A DNA stretch of 64,000 bases. It comes from Cubamyces lactineus (lineage: Eukaryota > Basidiomycota > Agaricomycetes > Polyporales > Polyporaceae). Position 1 is the stretch's first letter. Each line of letters starts with the position of its first letter. Shown one piece after another: positions 10,280 to 21,270 of the stretch. The stretch covers positions 496,001 through 560,000 of the forward strand of contig JACDTU010000011.1 of assembly GCA_022376465.1 (NCBI GenBank), given 5' to 3'. Under the pieces are notes generated by a model that saw only the letters and a program-made list of their open reading frames with translations, did no database searches and was not told the DNA's origin. Both the position numbers and the translations under genes were made by a program.

Positions 10280-13200
10280 ATGGCCGATCGCTACGGAAAT
10301 TCTGCCACCTTAGATACTAGAGATGTCCAAGGAACAGACTATATTGACCGGCCAAGCAAGCGTAGGAAAATGTCATCCGGTATGCCCTGTACAACTTCTC
10401 CTGCGCGCATAGGAAATTCTCATCTGAGAAGGACAGAGCCTCCTGCAAGAGCCAGTCCCACCGTACAACAAATCATCCTTGAAGAAATTGACCTTGAGGT
10501 TGCGATAAGACAGCGTATAGCTGATACGGTCCAGTCTCGCATTACATGGGCGCTGCTCCTGCAAGAATCTCTGAAGAAGAGTGTGGGCTCTCGTGCGTAC
10601 TTCGGTGGACCTTTCACTTGCAAGCTCTTGCTGAGCGTTTTCCAGGCTCCGAGGACTTTCGCTCTGCATCTTTGGATGCATTGGACGCTATCGAAGCACC
10701 TTGCGACCTCATATTCGACCGTGAAGTCCGCCTAGCCCCTCAACCCGTCCGGCCTCCATCCAACCCCGCTTCTACCAGCACAATACCCACAGAAGCACCT
10801 GCACCTCCTGCTCCCTTCTCTCGCTCAACTCGCACTCGTGGCCTTCCTCGTGCTGCCCCAGCACCTCGCGAGCGCCTCCTCTACATCCGCAACACTGCAA
10901 CCGACCCGCCTGAGGTTGCCAAGCTCGCATGCTCCGTCTGTGCGCGCTCGGATTTCTCGAGTCTCCAGGGGCTGCTCAATCATTGTCGCCTCCGCCACCA
11001 GATTGAGTACGGCAGCCATGATGAGTGCATGCAGAGCTGCGCGGTGCTGGTACCTGAAAACGAGCGCGACTGGGTCGTCGCGTGCGGTATCGAGGTTGGC
11101 GGGGTCAGCTTGCCCAGCTTGAGGCGGTTGTTCGAAATCGCGGTGGGTGCTGGGGATAAGGTCATCCTTCCAACCAGGAAGCCGTCTCCTGCCACAGCGG
11201 CCCCTACTCCTACGGAAGCAACAGTGACGGAACGGCCATCTCCCACGCCCGCACAGGTGCAGGAGAAGCCTCAGCAGGAAGGTCCTTCCAGTGCGCATGT
11301 CACCAAGACGCTCGGGTATCATATCGACACACCAGCACTCGCACCGTTCTTGGGCAGGGCCCCGAAGAAGCGGTGCATCAACGTGCGTGCAAACGAGGAT
11401 GATTCGGTCGATATTGAGGATATGTCTGGAGGCTCGGGGTTGCACAAGAAGCATGTGTGGCGGAAGCCGTACGCACATCGGAATGTTGCCCGCAAGGAAC
11501 TGGACGAGATCGTCCCCTTGAGTGAGCTGCCTGGTAACGTACCCCCGGCTCAAGAGGCAGCAGGGGGGATAGACTCGAAACAACAAGAAGCTGAGCAAGG
11601 TAGCGCAGACCAGTCGGCGTTGCAGATGCTCTCTGGCACTCGATTCCACATCAATGCACGAGTGCAAATTGCGGATTATAGCCTCTTCATACCACCTAGT
11701 GAGTAAAGACGGGCTTGAACTGTCCATTCCTCTGACAACAGCCCTCAGATCGACGTCCCGCCGAGCACCCCGATCATACATATCGATGGAGACTGGTCGT
11801 GACTTCACCCTCATATGTACGGACTTACTTCATAGACCCGAACTCACCGCTGACTTGGATTCGAACAGAGTTTGCCCATCTCATCTATCCTGCGCAAGGT
11901 GACTATTGCATGCGCGTCGGATCCCCCGCTTTCCACGCTCGTGGAACCCTCAACGATCTCTGAGCCGCCGTTTGTGGTGACAAGCACGACGGACAGACCA
12001 TTCCTTGCACGCCTAACGTTCACCTGGGCGGGTACGAAGAACCCTCCCACAGAGATCGAGCACTGGGTTGAGGTGAGCGTTCATTGGGACGCGGCTGCTA
12101 TATGTACATTGGTTGATACTCATTACGCGCATACACATAACAGCTAGATCCTATGCAGTATGCGAACCCCGTCTTGGGCGACGAGCAGGTATTCGATGTC
12201 GAACTGGACCGTAGCACCGAGCTCCTACCTATCCGTCCCGATATCCAAGAGGTCCCATTGGAAGACATGCACAGTGCTGGGACGTCCGCGCCCGAGGCCG
12301 TGGGTGCAGCCGAAAAGGGAGATGTCGCGGCTGAGCCTGGTGAGGCCCTTCCCCTGCTTCTATGCCATCTCCCCGCGCTCAATAGGCCCCAGACTACGCC
12401 GTAAAATTGCGTTCTCTGGTACCGCAATTCCCCATGACGCTCAAAGGTACCTTACCACATGCAACCCCCATTGCACCGCTCTCACGAGTCACTTTTTGCG
12501 CAGATGTGAAGGGCCGGTTCTCATCGCGACTGCCGTACACGCTGGTCAACAGCCCGGCTCAGTTGCGAAGCATGCACTATGGCCGCCGCAAGGCATTAGA
12601 AGTAAGGCACCGACCACCCCACCGCTCGCATACATCAGCGGGGCGTGGAGCGAGATGAAATGGGATGAAGTTGAGCTGACGGCTTATCTCTGCAGATGGC
12701 TCGGGCGCGGGCGCTGCGAGACGCATATTCTCACCTCATCTCCCAGGAGAAGCAGGGCGAAGGTCAAGAAGCGTCGGCTCCGCTCAGCACCGTAGACGTC
12801 TACCACTGGCTCGAAGACGAAGGCTTCTACCCGCGATCCGAGTCTTCAACCAATGCCACGCCGGGGTGGCACGGGAAATCTTCATCACGGAGACATCGTG
12901 GCCCGGGCGCGCTCGCGCTCGCAGAAGATACGTACTGCAGCACGTGTGGACTGCACAGGGCGTACCACCCCAACGTCGTGGATGAGGACGTGAAGCCAGT
13001 GGACATCAAGCCCGCAGCTCTTGGCGCGGCCCTCGAGCGGGGATTGTGCATGGCGTTCAACGGCGAGCCTGCGCGACGCCCGATCTTCGACGTGGATGCG
13101 CTCCTCAGTTTCATAGATCGTCCCTCCGACGCTAGCGGGGAGGCGGCGGCGGCGGTGCAGGTGCCATATGGGCTGAGTCGCGCGATCTTCGTGGCGCCCG

Positions 13201-13889
13201 CAGCCGCTTCGACTTCTTCAGATCCCTCTGCCAATTCCATCTCTCAGGCACGTCGGACCCAGATCCTGTCGTCATCCTCCCCCGCAGACTTGGTCTCGGT
13301 GGCAGACCCGAGGCTCGTCGTTACCATACGGCGTATTACTGGCCTTCCGTTCCTTCGCAACGCACCACGGCCGCCCGACGACGACAACGATAACCACGAC
13401 CACGACGACGATGATGATGAAGGGGACTCAGTCCGGGCCGCGACCGAGTCCTTGCTGACAACGCTTCCCCGGACAGAAACTGCCGCACACCTGGCACCAT
13501 CGGCACTGCTCGCCGTGTCGCTCAAAGCGTTCGTAAGGCAGCTCGTCGGGCGTGGTATCGATACGCTACGTCAGGACGAGGCCGCGCTGCGTGTTGCTAC
13601 GGGACGCCACGAACGCGCACGACGCGCCATAGCAGCTGCAGGTGCAGGTGGGTCAGCACAGTTCGAGCGTCCGCGCCGAGTGCTCGTCCCAGCGCACATC
13701 CTGCGCGGGGTCGCGGCGCACGCGCGGACGGGCATGACCGGGAGCGCGCTGCGGGTGTGCCTCGCGCGGCTGGGGGAACGTTCAGCAGCTGGATCGGCAA
13801 GGAGACCGACGGACGGGACCGTTCATATACACGCCCAGAGGGCTTTTTTCAATAATCTTAAAACCTCGCTTATGTTAGCCGAGCTTTAG
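10280..13889 (+). CDS. Large YEATS-domain protein with C2H2 finger (YEATS2-like)
   Basis: About seven exons give a protein of roughly 1,050 aa. In order: a short basic N-terminus (PSKRRKM), a coiled helical segment, a single C2H2 finger (LACSVCARSDFSSLQGLLNH followed by CRLRH), a segment SHDECMQSCAVLVP, a Pro/Thr-rich linker, then a YEATS fold running from FHINARVQIADYS across TYRWRLVV to EPSTISEPPFVVTS and LARLTFTW. YEATS domains read acylated histone lysines. The order of a VGN-like strand, the YEATS core and a long C-terminal region resembles animal YEATS2 of the ATAC complex more than the short Yaf9 or Taf14. Further on are VDVYHWLEDEGFYP and a CxxC-H element (YCSTCGLHRAYH). A Asp/His run lies near 13380-13420. 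The join at 11805-11856 uses a 50-nt intron, and the longest intron (12340-12503) is 164 nt. The role in a fungal histone acetyltransferase or remodeler complex is inferred. Confidence 0.78.
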
Positions 13890-15520
13890 AGATACTCATA
13901 AAGTTGAGCGTCAGAAATTTCCGTGCCCAAATGGCCGGGCACCGGCATCAGTCAAGCGAGATCCGGAGGTTCCCAAAGGATGGAAACCCCCATTCTGGGG
14001 CTTCGGCCGGCGACAGCAAAGTGTTTACGGCCGAAACAACCAGATTCCAGCGTGTTCTCTGTTCCCACGGCCAGTTTATTGCATAAAAACGCATGCTCCC
14101 TGTGGTCAAGGTCACCTTCTCTCCCCGTTCGCCTTCCCTCGCTCCCTCTGCCCGCTGTGCATGATCTTTTCCACTGAGCATCACATTCGAACTTGCATCG
14201 TGCACCGTCCTTTGTGATGAGGTGCCTGGGTCACAGGTGAGGCCAAGTTTTGTCTTCCATTGACCTCTCACACTAACGTCAACGGCAGGTGGCTGTCATT
14301 GCGATACAGTGCTCTGGCAGTGCGTTCATGCATTGGGCTACGGAGGCTTCAAGTTACGGAGGCGGTCGACTGCGACTAATCCATCTTTGTGTAGTCATAT
14401 TTTGTTGTAGTACATGGAATGCCCTTGAATACTATTTGGTTACATTGGCTACGACGATTGCGTGTGCATAATTTTGTGAATTCAGCGCAAGGAAAGGGGC
14501 GTGGAATATACGTATGGAGTGCCAAATTTGGGCTGAATTGCTGTCCATCTGTGCATCAATTTGTCAGATCATCGGGCGATCACTTTTGAGAGTACCTTGA
14601 GATTTCCTCGCTCTTAGGTTTCTCTGGAGGGTCTCCAAATAAGATTCCCCTAAGTTCGTCGTCAAGAATTGTTAAAGATCAAAATTCTCAAAATCATCCG
14701 TAGTTTCTGCTTCCCCCGTGTAGGTGCCCAGGCGGCGAAGGGAGGCGAGGTGGAGGCAGGCCGAGGAGAGGGAGACGACGTGCGGTGGGGGGAGAAAGAT
14801 GGTGCGTTATTGCGTGGGCCGGGGGTGAAAGTGCCGGAGAGCGTGGTTGTGAAGGCGGAGGAAGAGTGAGTGCCCGGGATCGCGGGATGATCTGGAGTGT
14901 GGAGAGTTTCAGGGTGGCTGGCTTCGTGCGGGCTGGGCCGCGACTCGGGGTCTATGAAGTTGTGTGTGAGTTGCGTGCGGGCTGGAATGTCTGGTGTTTG
15001 AGCAAACGGATGAAAGTTGTGCATGGTTTTGTGTCGCAGATGAGACGGGTAGGTACGCGGCCTGCAACGAGGGGAGTGGGAGCAATTAAGAGATGATATT
15101 GTGAGCTGCATGGAGGATCTGATATCGGGCAGTCAGCGGGACCGGCGACCCAAAGAGGGAAGGAGATCAGAGGGAGATGTGTTCAGGCGTCGATCTTGTG
15201 TGCAGAGCCCGTCGCTGGGCCTCTCTCTGTGGACGACGTCCGATGAGGGCCTCTCGGAAAGAATTTAGAATTCAGTGCGCTGCGCCGCCATCACGCTGCC
15301 CACATGCAACATCCTCCTCCTCCCCGTCTCGCCTCCTTCTCCGTCTACCCCGGCGCCTTCCTCCTCTCTCTCCTTCCCCCTCGCTCCCTCCCCGCTGCGT
15401 GCAGCACCAGCCCAAGCCCTCAGACTCCTCCCCCAGTTTGAGGCCACCACGGTCTTTACGTCCCCCACCTCCTCCGTAATCTCTTTCACTCACTCCGAAC
15501 TCGGCTGGAAGTCGTCCGGG
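13890..15520. other. Gene-poor stretch, 1.6 kb
   Basis: The left half is the 3' flank of the YEATS gene. From about 14662 to 15111 a 149-codon ATG frame on the minus strand encodes a Ser/Pro/His-rich peptide without a domain. The last 250 bp, rich in CTCC/TCCC pyrimidine tracts, are the likely promoter and leader of the DUF6534 gene. I see nothing else. Confidence 0.45.
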
Positions 15521-17708
15521 ATGGAGCTCGCCACCAAATTCAACAAGGACAACACGTTCGGCGCGGCCTTCGCTGGCTTTGCCGCCTCCAGCATGTAAAT
15601 GCCCCGCCCGCTCCGGAAACAATTTCGCCAGAGATATGCGTAGCTGACCCCGAGTGTGTCCGACAGCTGTCTGGGCGTGCTGAGCACACAGGCGTACACC
15701 TACTTCAAGCGGTACCCGCTTGACAAACAATTCTACAAGTATCTGGTACGCGTCGCTAGTATGTCCGCGTTTATTCGTCGCTTGTGCTCACCGATCAATG
15801 TCTTCAGGTCGTCGGTCTCTGGTATGCTGTTTTCCTATACTGGCTGTGTACGCCTATGGGCGCTGACAGGACGTCGCGCAAGGTTAATCGAGGTCGCAGA
15901 TCAGGTCCTCATCGCTCACGCGGTGTACACTTACCTCGTCTCGTGCGTGCGTTTCCCCACCATCCAATATTTTCTGCCACTAATTTTGGCCCAGCAATTG
16001 GGGAGTTGTCACCATCCTCATCGCGCCACCTGTATGGTCGCTCATCGTGAGTTGTCTATTTTTTTCATCCGCAGTTCGCGAAGCAACGACTGACGCGCCT
16101 TGTAGCTCCAAATAACCTTCGGTGTAAGTCCGACGGTCGATGCGCGTATGAATAGCTTGACAAATACGCCTCGCTACTAGGTCATCACTGGTACTATAGT
16201 CAAGATGTGAGTGGTCCCCTGGCTACCCGGCTCAAGTCTATTCGTAAGCTCATAATACGACGCAGTAACTTCGCGCTCCGCGTATGGCGATGTACGTCAT
16301 GGTGAAGCGTCAAACGGTGAAGTGGCTAACACCAGGGGGGTCCACGCAGTTAGCAAGCAGAACATCTGGGTAACTGGCCTCATCGTGAGTTCTATGATGA
16401 TCTAAAACAAATAGAGGCCCCTCGGCTAACGTACGCATAGATCTTGCTCACCTTCGCAGAATTGGGTACGTGCCTCGAGCAGTGATAGTCGCCTTTGACT
16501 TACTTGAATGATTCGTGGGGCCTGGTAGCTGTTGCCTGTGGTGAGTTTCAACACTCAACGCCATAGCCAAGTCCATGATCACTCACCTCTCTTCCCGCCA
16601 AAGTCTACACCGTCCAGGGGTGCGTCCCCACAGTGCTATTCCTCCCTCAAGCGATTGACCAACCTTGCACTATCCAGCTTCCGGCTTTCGAGCCTCTCGA
16701 AGATCGCCGACATGAAGGTCGTCGGTAGCCTGTCGCTCGGACTCGGAATGGCCACCGACGTCGTCATCGCCGCTGCTCTGTGCTTCTTTCTGCGAAACCT
16801 ACGAACGGGACACCGAAAGTGCGTCGTCTTTCCCACATACACATCCTTAAGAGGAATCCCGACGTCTTGTTGTTTGCCTGCAGAGATGACTCTGTAGTCA
16901 ATTCCCTGATCATCTACGCCATCAGCACAGGAGGCCTGACGAGGTACGCCCTATTCAGTTTCGTGCGATCATCCCCTTCATGCAGTGCTGACCCGGGGCG
17001 ACTGAATGGACACAGTGTGATCAGTCTGTCTACGCTGATTTTGGTGCGTTGAGAGTTTGGTTTGGTTTCCTTTTATGTCTGTGATGGTTCAGTGGGGCGG
17101 CGGGACTGATGCCGTGTGTGGATGCGCAGTATAACTTCATGCCCGACAACTTCATCTTTATGGCGTTGTACTTCGTGCTCAGCAAAAGTGCGTCGTTTTC
17201 TTCCCTCCTCCTGCTGGTGCATGTACTGATCTTCCGCCCTAACACCATGCGCAGTCTACGCAAACTCGTTCCTCGCTGCGTGAGTACCCCTTGTTCGCCA
17301 CAGCTTTGGGGTTGAACGAAGAGCGCTGACCGAGGATCGCGTAGGCTGAACACGCGGAGAGTCAGTCGGGGTCGCGGTACCGACGCAGAGACGAACACTA
17401 TGCCCACCTTCCTCATGGTCGGCAAAGTCACGCAGCGGACAGTCCATCTCGACCCAGAGAACCAAGCAGTGAGTGTCGCATTTCGTCGTTTGACTAGGCG
17501 GTGTCTCGTTTCATAGTGCATAGTGAACATGAGGCTGACCAATTTGCGCCGCCGTAGTCATCGTCTAATTCTCCAACGAAGATCGAGAGCAAGAACCCCA
17601 TTACCTCGGTACGTCCCGCTCCTTCTTTGTATTCGTGGAGATGGTCGCTGGACTGACATCGGGTATGCATGGGCATGACAGTCTCACACCTATGCGGAAG
17701 CATGGTAA
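15521..17708 (+). CDS. DUF6534-type seven-helix membrane protein
   Basis: About fifteen very short exons assemble into a protein of about 320 aa. Its start, AFAGFAASSICLGVLSTQAY followed by TYFKRYPLD, is the hallmark of the large basidiomycete family with a DUF6534 C-terminal half. Hydrophobic segments follow in sequence, including VVGLWLIEVADQVLIAHAVY, WGVVTILIAPPVWSL, WVTGLIILLTFAELAVACVY, SLSLGLGMATDVVIAAALCF, then STGGLTSVISLSTLIL and PDNFIFMALYFVLSKVYANS, and the family motif FLAALNTR just after the last helix. The cytosolic tail ends SSHTYAEAW. The function of the family is unknown; topology suggests a receptor-like or sensor protein. The ATG at 15521 fits the family N-terminus; the frame is open upstream but that part is low in complexity. 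One exon (16529-16540) is only 12 nt. Confidence 0.85.
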
Positions 17709-19119
17709 AACGCATCGACCGTCTCAATCACAGTCAGTACCAAATGTAACATTAGAATGTACGTTCCCACCTGCCCTTTCCTACTCAACCGCCTCGCTCA
17801 CGATGCCCGTCACTACCTCGATAGCTCCCGTATAATCCCTGTCAGCCACCTTTGTGTTGTTGTCCCACACCGCGACGCGAATCATTTCCTCCAAGCACCA
17901 CCACAACCAGCCATATCCTCAGTTTTCTCAACACGTTATTTTCGTTTGATTTCGACACTGTATCTCTACCACTCCCATACGTTCGCTGTGCCAGTGCGGT
18001 GCATAGGCCACCCCTTCCCCTCCCCTCCCTCTCACCATTTTGCCCGCATCCCCATCAACCCTTCTTCAACGCACTTCCTCCTCGTTCGCCCTCTGCGATC
18101 CCCCGCCTTCCGCCCCTCTTCGTGCATGGCTGTGTCCATATTGTACTGCTGCTGCGACTCGTTCGTTCTCTTCCCCCTACCTTTCCCCTTCCGCTTTCGC
18201 TTGTGCATCATTGCTCTTCTTCCCCGTTCGCCGCGCGTCCCATATTCTACTCGTCGATTTTGACTGTCGAGTATGTCACCGCGCTGCTGAACGGACGCTC
18301 TTCTACGTGTGTTAGATCGAGGTGTCACTTTTGCTCTTTGTGTTTTTTGTCTATAGCGCTTGTTTGGTTTATGGGTGTGTTATGGGAAGTGTTTCTCGCC
18401 GAGGGTTATTGCTGTGGCTGCTGTGAGTGTCGATCATCTACATAAACAGGGTACTGGGGACGTCCATGAGAATACCTAGTACTAGTAAGATCGCTATCTC
18501 GAGGTTTGATCGCCGATCCCAGTACTTACTAGAGTAGTGAGTATGCACGCTAGCGCTACGCAGAATACTTCGCAGCTTATACAACCACAGGCCTCAGAGT
18601 AACCTCGGTGTACTCGTCAGCACTTAATAGGCCCCAATATCGCTAGAAGCGAGATGTTGCAACGGCTGCAATCAAGCACCACTATCGCTAGCGCTACTCC
18701 GGTGGTTTATCGCACCCGCTCCCAATATAGAATTCGAAGCTATACGGCTCGAGATCACCACGTTGTGGCATGTACAGCAAGCTACCACCTAGCAGATGCA
18801 CTGCCGGCAAGGACAGGTATGAGAACCACGCGCGTACGGTCGCTCATAGGACGAGTACAGCCATCTCTGTTCAGGTCTAGCGATTGCCCAGACAGCCTGC
18901 TCCCGCGGTCATCGTACGAGAGGCTGTCCTGACAGGCCTTCGGTCCGTACGCGATGCGGATGGCCTTGATCCCAGAATCGCAAGCTTCATGGTGCGCAGC
19001 GGGCGCGACTTGAGAGCACGAACGTTGTCAGTAGGCGAAACGCTCAAGCCCGTCCGCGACTCCTTCAGCTCCTCCACCCCGCCACCTCGTACTTCCGCGG
19101 AGCTGCTACTCGTCGGAGG
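17709..19119. other. Gene-poor stretch, 1.4 kb, with an imperfect inverted repeat
   Basis: Long pyrimidine-rich tracts fill 17850-18250 and yield open frames with no domain. At 18477-18535 an imperfect inverted repeat pairs TAGTACTAGTAAGATCG with the reverse of CGATCCCAGTACTTACTA. The 11-mer GCTAGCGCTAC occurs at about 18549 and again at about 18687. Neither is tied to a recognisable element. Confidence 0.4.
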
Positions 19120-19902
19120 ATGATCGATCTGAAGGCTGATGGGTCTTCGGCACCCAAGATGGTGCTGCTCCCGCCACCGCCCCCTTCCTACGCAGAATCC
19201 GTGCAGGACGCCCAGCGCGCGCAGCGAGGTGAAGTCCATCCTCAATACCAAGCATCGAACGATGCTAGTACCGTCGGCCTCGGCCTCTCACGACCATTGC
19301 CAGGCCCTTCATCAGAAGGACGAGGGTATCCTCCACAGCCTAAGGCGTACGCACAATATGCAGCACCTTCGGGCCCTCCTCCCCCTCCTCTTCCAGGGAT
19401 CGCTCCCGCTGTATCGCCTCCGATCTCGTTACTGCCACCCCCGCCAGGAGCGGCGTTCCCTGCGCAGGCTCCGGTCCTGAGTGTAGGTGCCCAGTACCAA
19501 GAACAACGTGAGTCGGAAAGTCGCCAGATACCATGGGCGCGTCGGCCCCCTCGACTCCAAGGGCGACGAGGTGCGATTGATTGCTCACCCCGCGCTTCGC
19601 ACAGTGCTCGCGAAATGCGCGGCCGGGGACCATGACATGGTCACAAAGCACGGAGCCGGGGGCATCATCGCGGCGATATGCCTCTTCCCTATCGGCCTCC
19701 TTTGCTTGATGTGAGTGCACCGATTTGCCTCACCCGCAGACACCTGCGAGCCCCGCGGCGGTGGCCTGGCGGCATATCGCGAGCGGGCTCAGGACGGGGA
19801 CGCGATGTGCCTGGGATCGTGCTGCCAGGAGAGTTGCTGAACGTGTCCCATGACAGACTGGACGCTGAGACGCGATGTGCACGATGTGGCGTCCACGCCT
19901 AG
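19120..19902 (+). CDS. BRI3-like small membrane protein, copy A
   Basis: Three exons (19120-19507, 19605-19710, 19857-19902) give 179 aa. Residues 1-125 are Pro/Ala/Tyr-rich, with a PPSY-type motif (PPPPSYAESV) that could bind WW domains. The C-terminal 55 residues match the brain protein I3 (BRI3) pattern: CAAGDHDMVTKHG, one hydrophobic hairpin-like segment GGIIAAICLFPIGLLCLI, then a CxxCG zinc-ribbon-like end (TRCARCGVHA). Animal BRI3 is a small endolysosomal membrane protein; a fungal role is not known. The 106-nt middle exon and the intron phases (1, then 2) are identical in two other genes of this window (20564 and 31250). Confidence 0.8.
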
Positions 19903-20563
19903 GGTATGCACATACCAGAACTGAGCCACATGTAGTAGGCTAGCGGATGTCCTGGGCATGGTCGTTGCTGCGCTCCAGGGCTACGAGGTAGGACGACTTC
20001 TGCATCCTGGGCCCGTGGACGCTGCAGGAACCGAGTAGTCTTGTTCAGGTAGAGTGGGAAGCGCAGGGAAGACCGGGTCAGACTGGATAGGATACCCCAC
20101 ATGCATAGGGGTTGGAGATACTGTAGCTGTGCTCAGCAGTGTGCTCTGCCAGTGTATTGTTTCAAGGTGACTTTGATTGATCCGGCATGTACGCTCTTTT
20201 ACTATACTCACCAACCGCCCAATGTCGGTCTAACATGAGGTCAGGAGTCGACCACTATCTAGACCGAGACTCGACAGCAGATGTCGCGCACGCTCGCGAT
20301 TGGCGACGCTTCCAGTCTTGACAGGGCGAAGTGCCTGTTTGCACTGCCCGCTGCCGGTAATATACTACTAATATGCCGAGCTGCCCGCGCTGCGGCCCGC
20401 TTCCTTGAGAACAAGAGCTTTTCAGCTCAGCTCGCGCCCGCAGGCCTTACCCGCCCTCTTTCCCGATCCCCTCTCGGACTACTTACCGCGCGCTCTGAAT
20501 CGGACGAACATCCTCTGGATACCCTAACGCGCTTGAGATCCAGGACCCACCACAACACCTAAC
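19903..20563. other. Intergenic region between BRI3-like copies A and B
   Basis: It holds the 3' flank of copy A and the promoter of copy B. I see no further gene and no clear TATA box. Confidence 0.4.
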
Positions 20564-21270
20564 ATGATAGACGAGAAATCCAGTCAACCGCCGGCGTCTC
20601 CACCTGCAGTTGAGGCGCCGCCTCCTACGTACAATGCTCCCTTAGGCGCGCCTCCACTAGGCTATGGGCCACCACAACCAGGCCCAGGATATGGGCCCCC
20701 TCAGGGCTATGGCGCGCCGCCTATGGGCAGCCCACAACCGTATCCGACGCAGCCGGGCCCGTATATGTACCCTCAGCAAGTGGGGTACGGCGCACCGCCC
20801 GTACCAGGACCTGGCCAGGGACAGCCGCAGCAGCAGTTCTTTTACGGAGCTCCACCACCGGGCGCGGGATACCCTCCACAAACTGCGCCCGTTCAGAACG
20901 TGGGAGCTCGGTATCAAGAGCACCGTGAGTCGCCGAACGTGCCTCTCAGTGCACAGTACGCGGAGTGCTCACCGGCTCTGCCAGTGCTCGCGATGTGCGC
21001 GTCCGGAAATCACGACGTGCAAACGAAGCACGGGATCGCAGGCATCATCGGCGCCATTATATTCTTCCCGATCGGACTCCTGTGCCTGCTGTGAGTGGGC
21101 TCATGCTGGCGACTCGCTATTCGGATGCTTGAACGCAGGTGTCGTTGATATGCGCTTTCACGCCGACTGCACCGGTGGGGCTGTACCCCGGCATACAACT
21201 CTGCTGACCTTTGTCTTGCAGGGTCGATGTGGAGAAACGGTGCGTGCGATGCGGCGCGCGCGTGGCGTAG
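20564..21270 (+). CDS. BRI3-like small membrane protein, copy B
   Basis: Three exons (20564-20924, 20985-21090, 21222-21270) give 171 aa. The first ~115 residues are rich in Pro, Gly, Tyr and Gln in GYGPPQ/YGAPP-type repeats, giving a sticky low-complexity tail like that of animal BRI3 and LITAF-type proteins. The end has ARYQEH at the splice junction, CASGNHDVQTKHG, one membrane segment (AGIIGAIIFFPIGLLCLL) and VDVEKRCVRCGARVA. It follows copy A in the same orientation 661 bp downstream, and the two share the exon plan, which points to tandem duplication. Membrane insertion near the C-terminus with the Cys pair facing the cytosol is inferred from the family. Confidence 0.83.

Noticed and set aside
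14662..15111. 149-codon ATG frame on the minus strand, rich in Pro, Ser, His and Thr
   Set aside because: No domain, signal peptide or splice support, and it overlaps a pyrimidine/purine-biased stretch that keeps frames open by composition.
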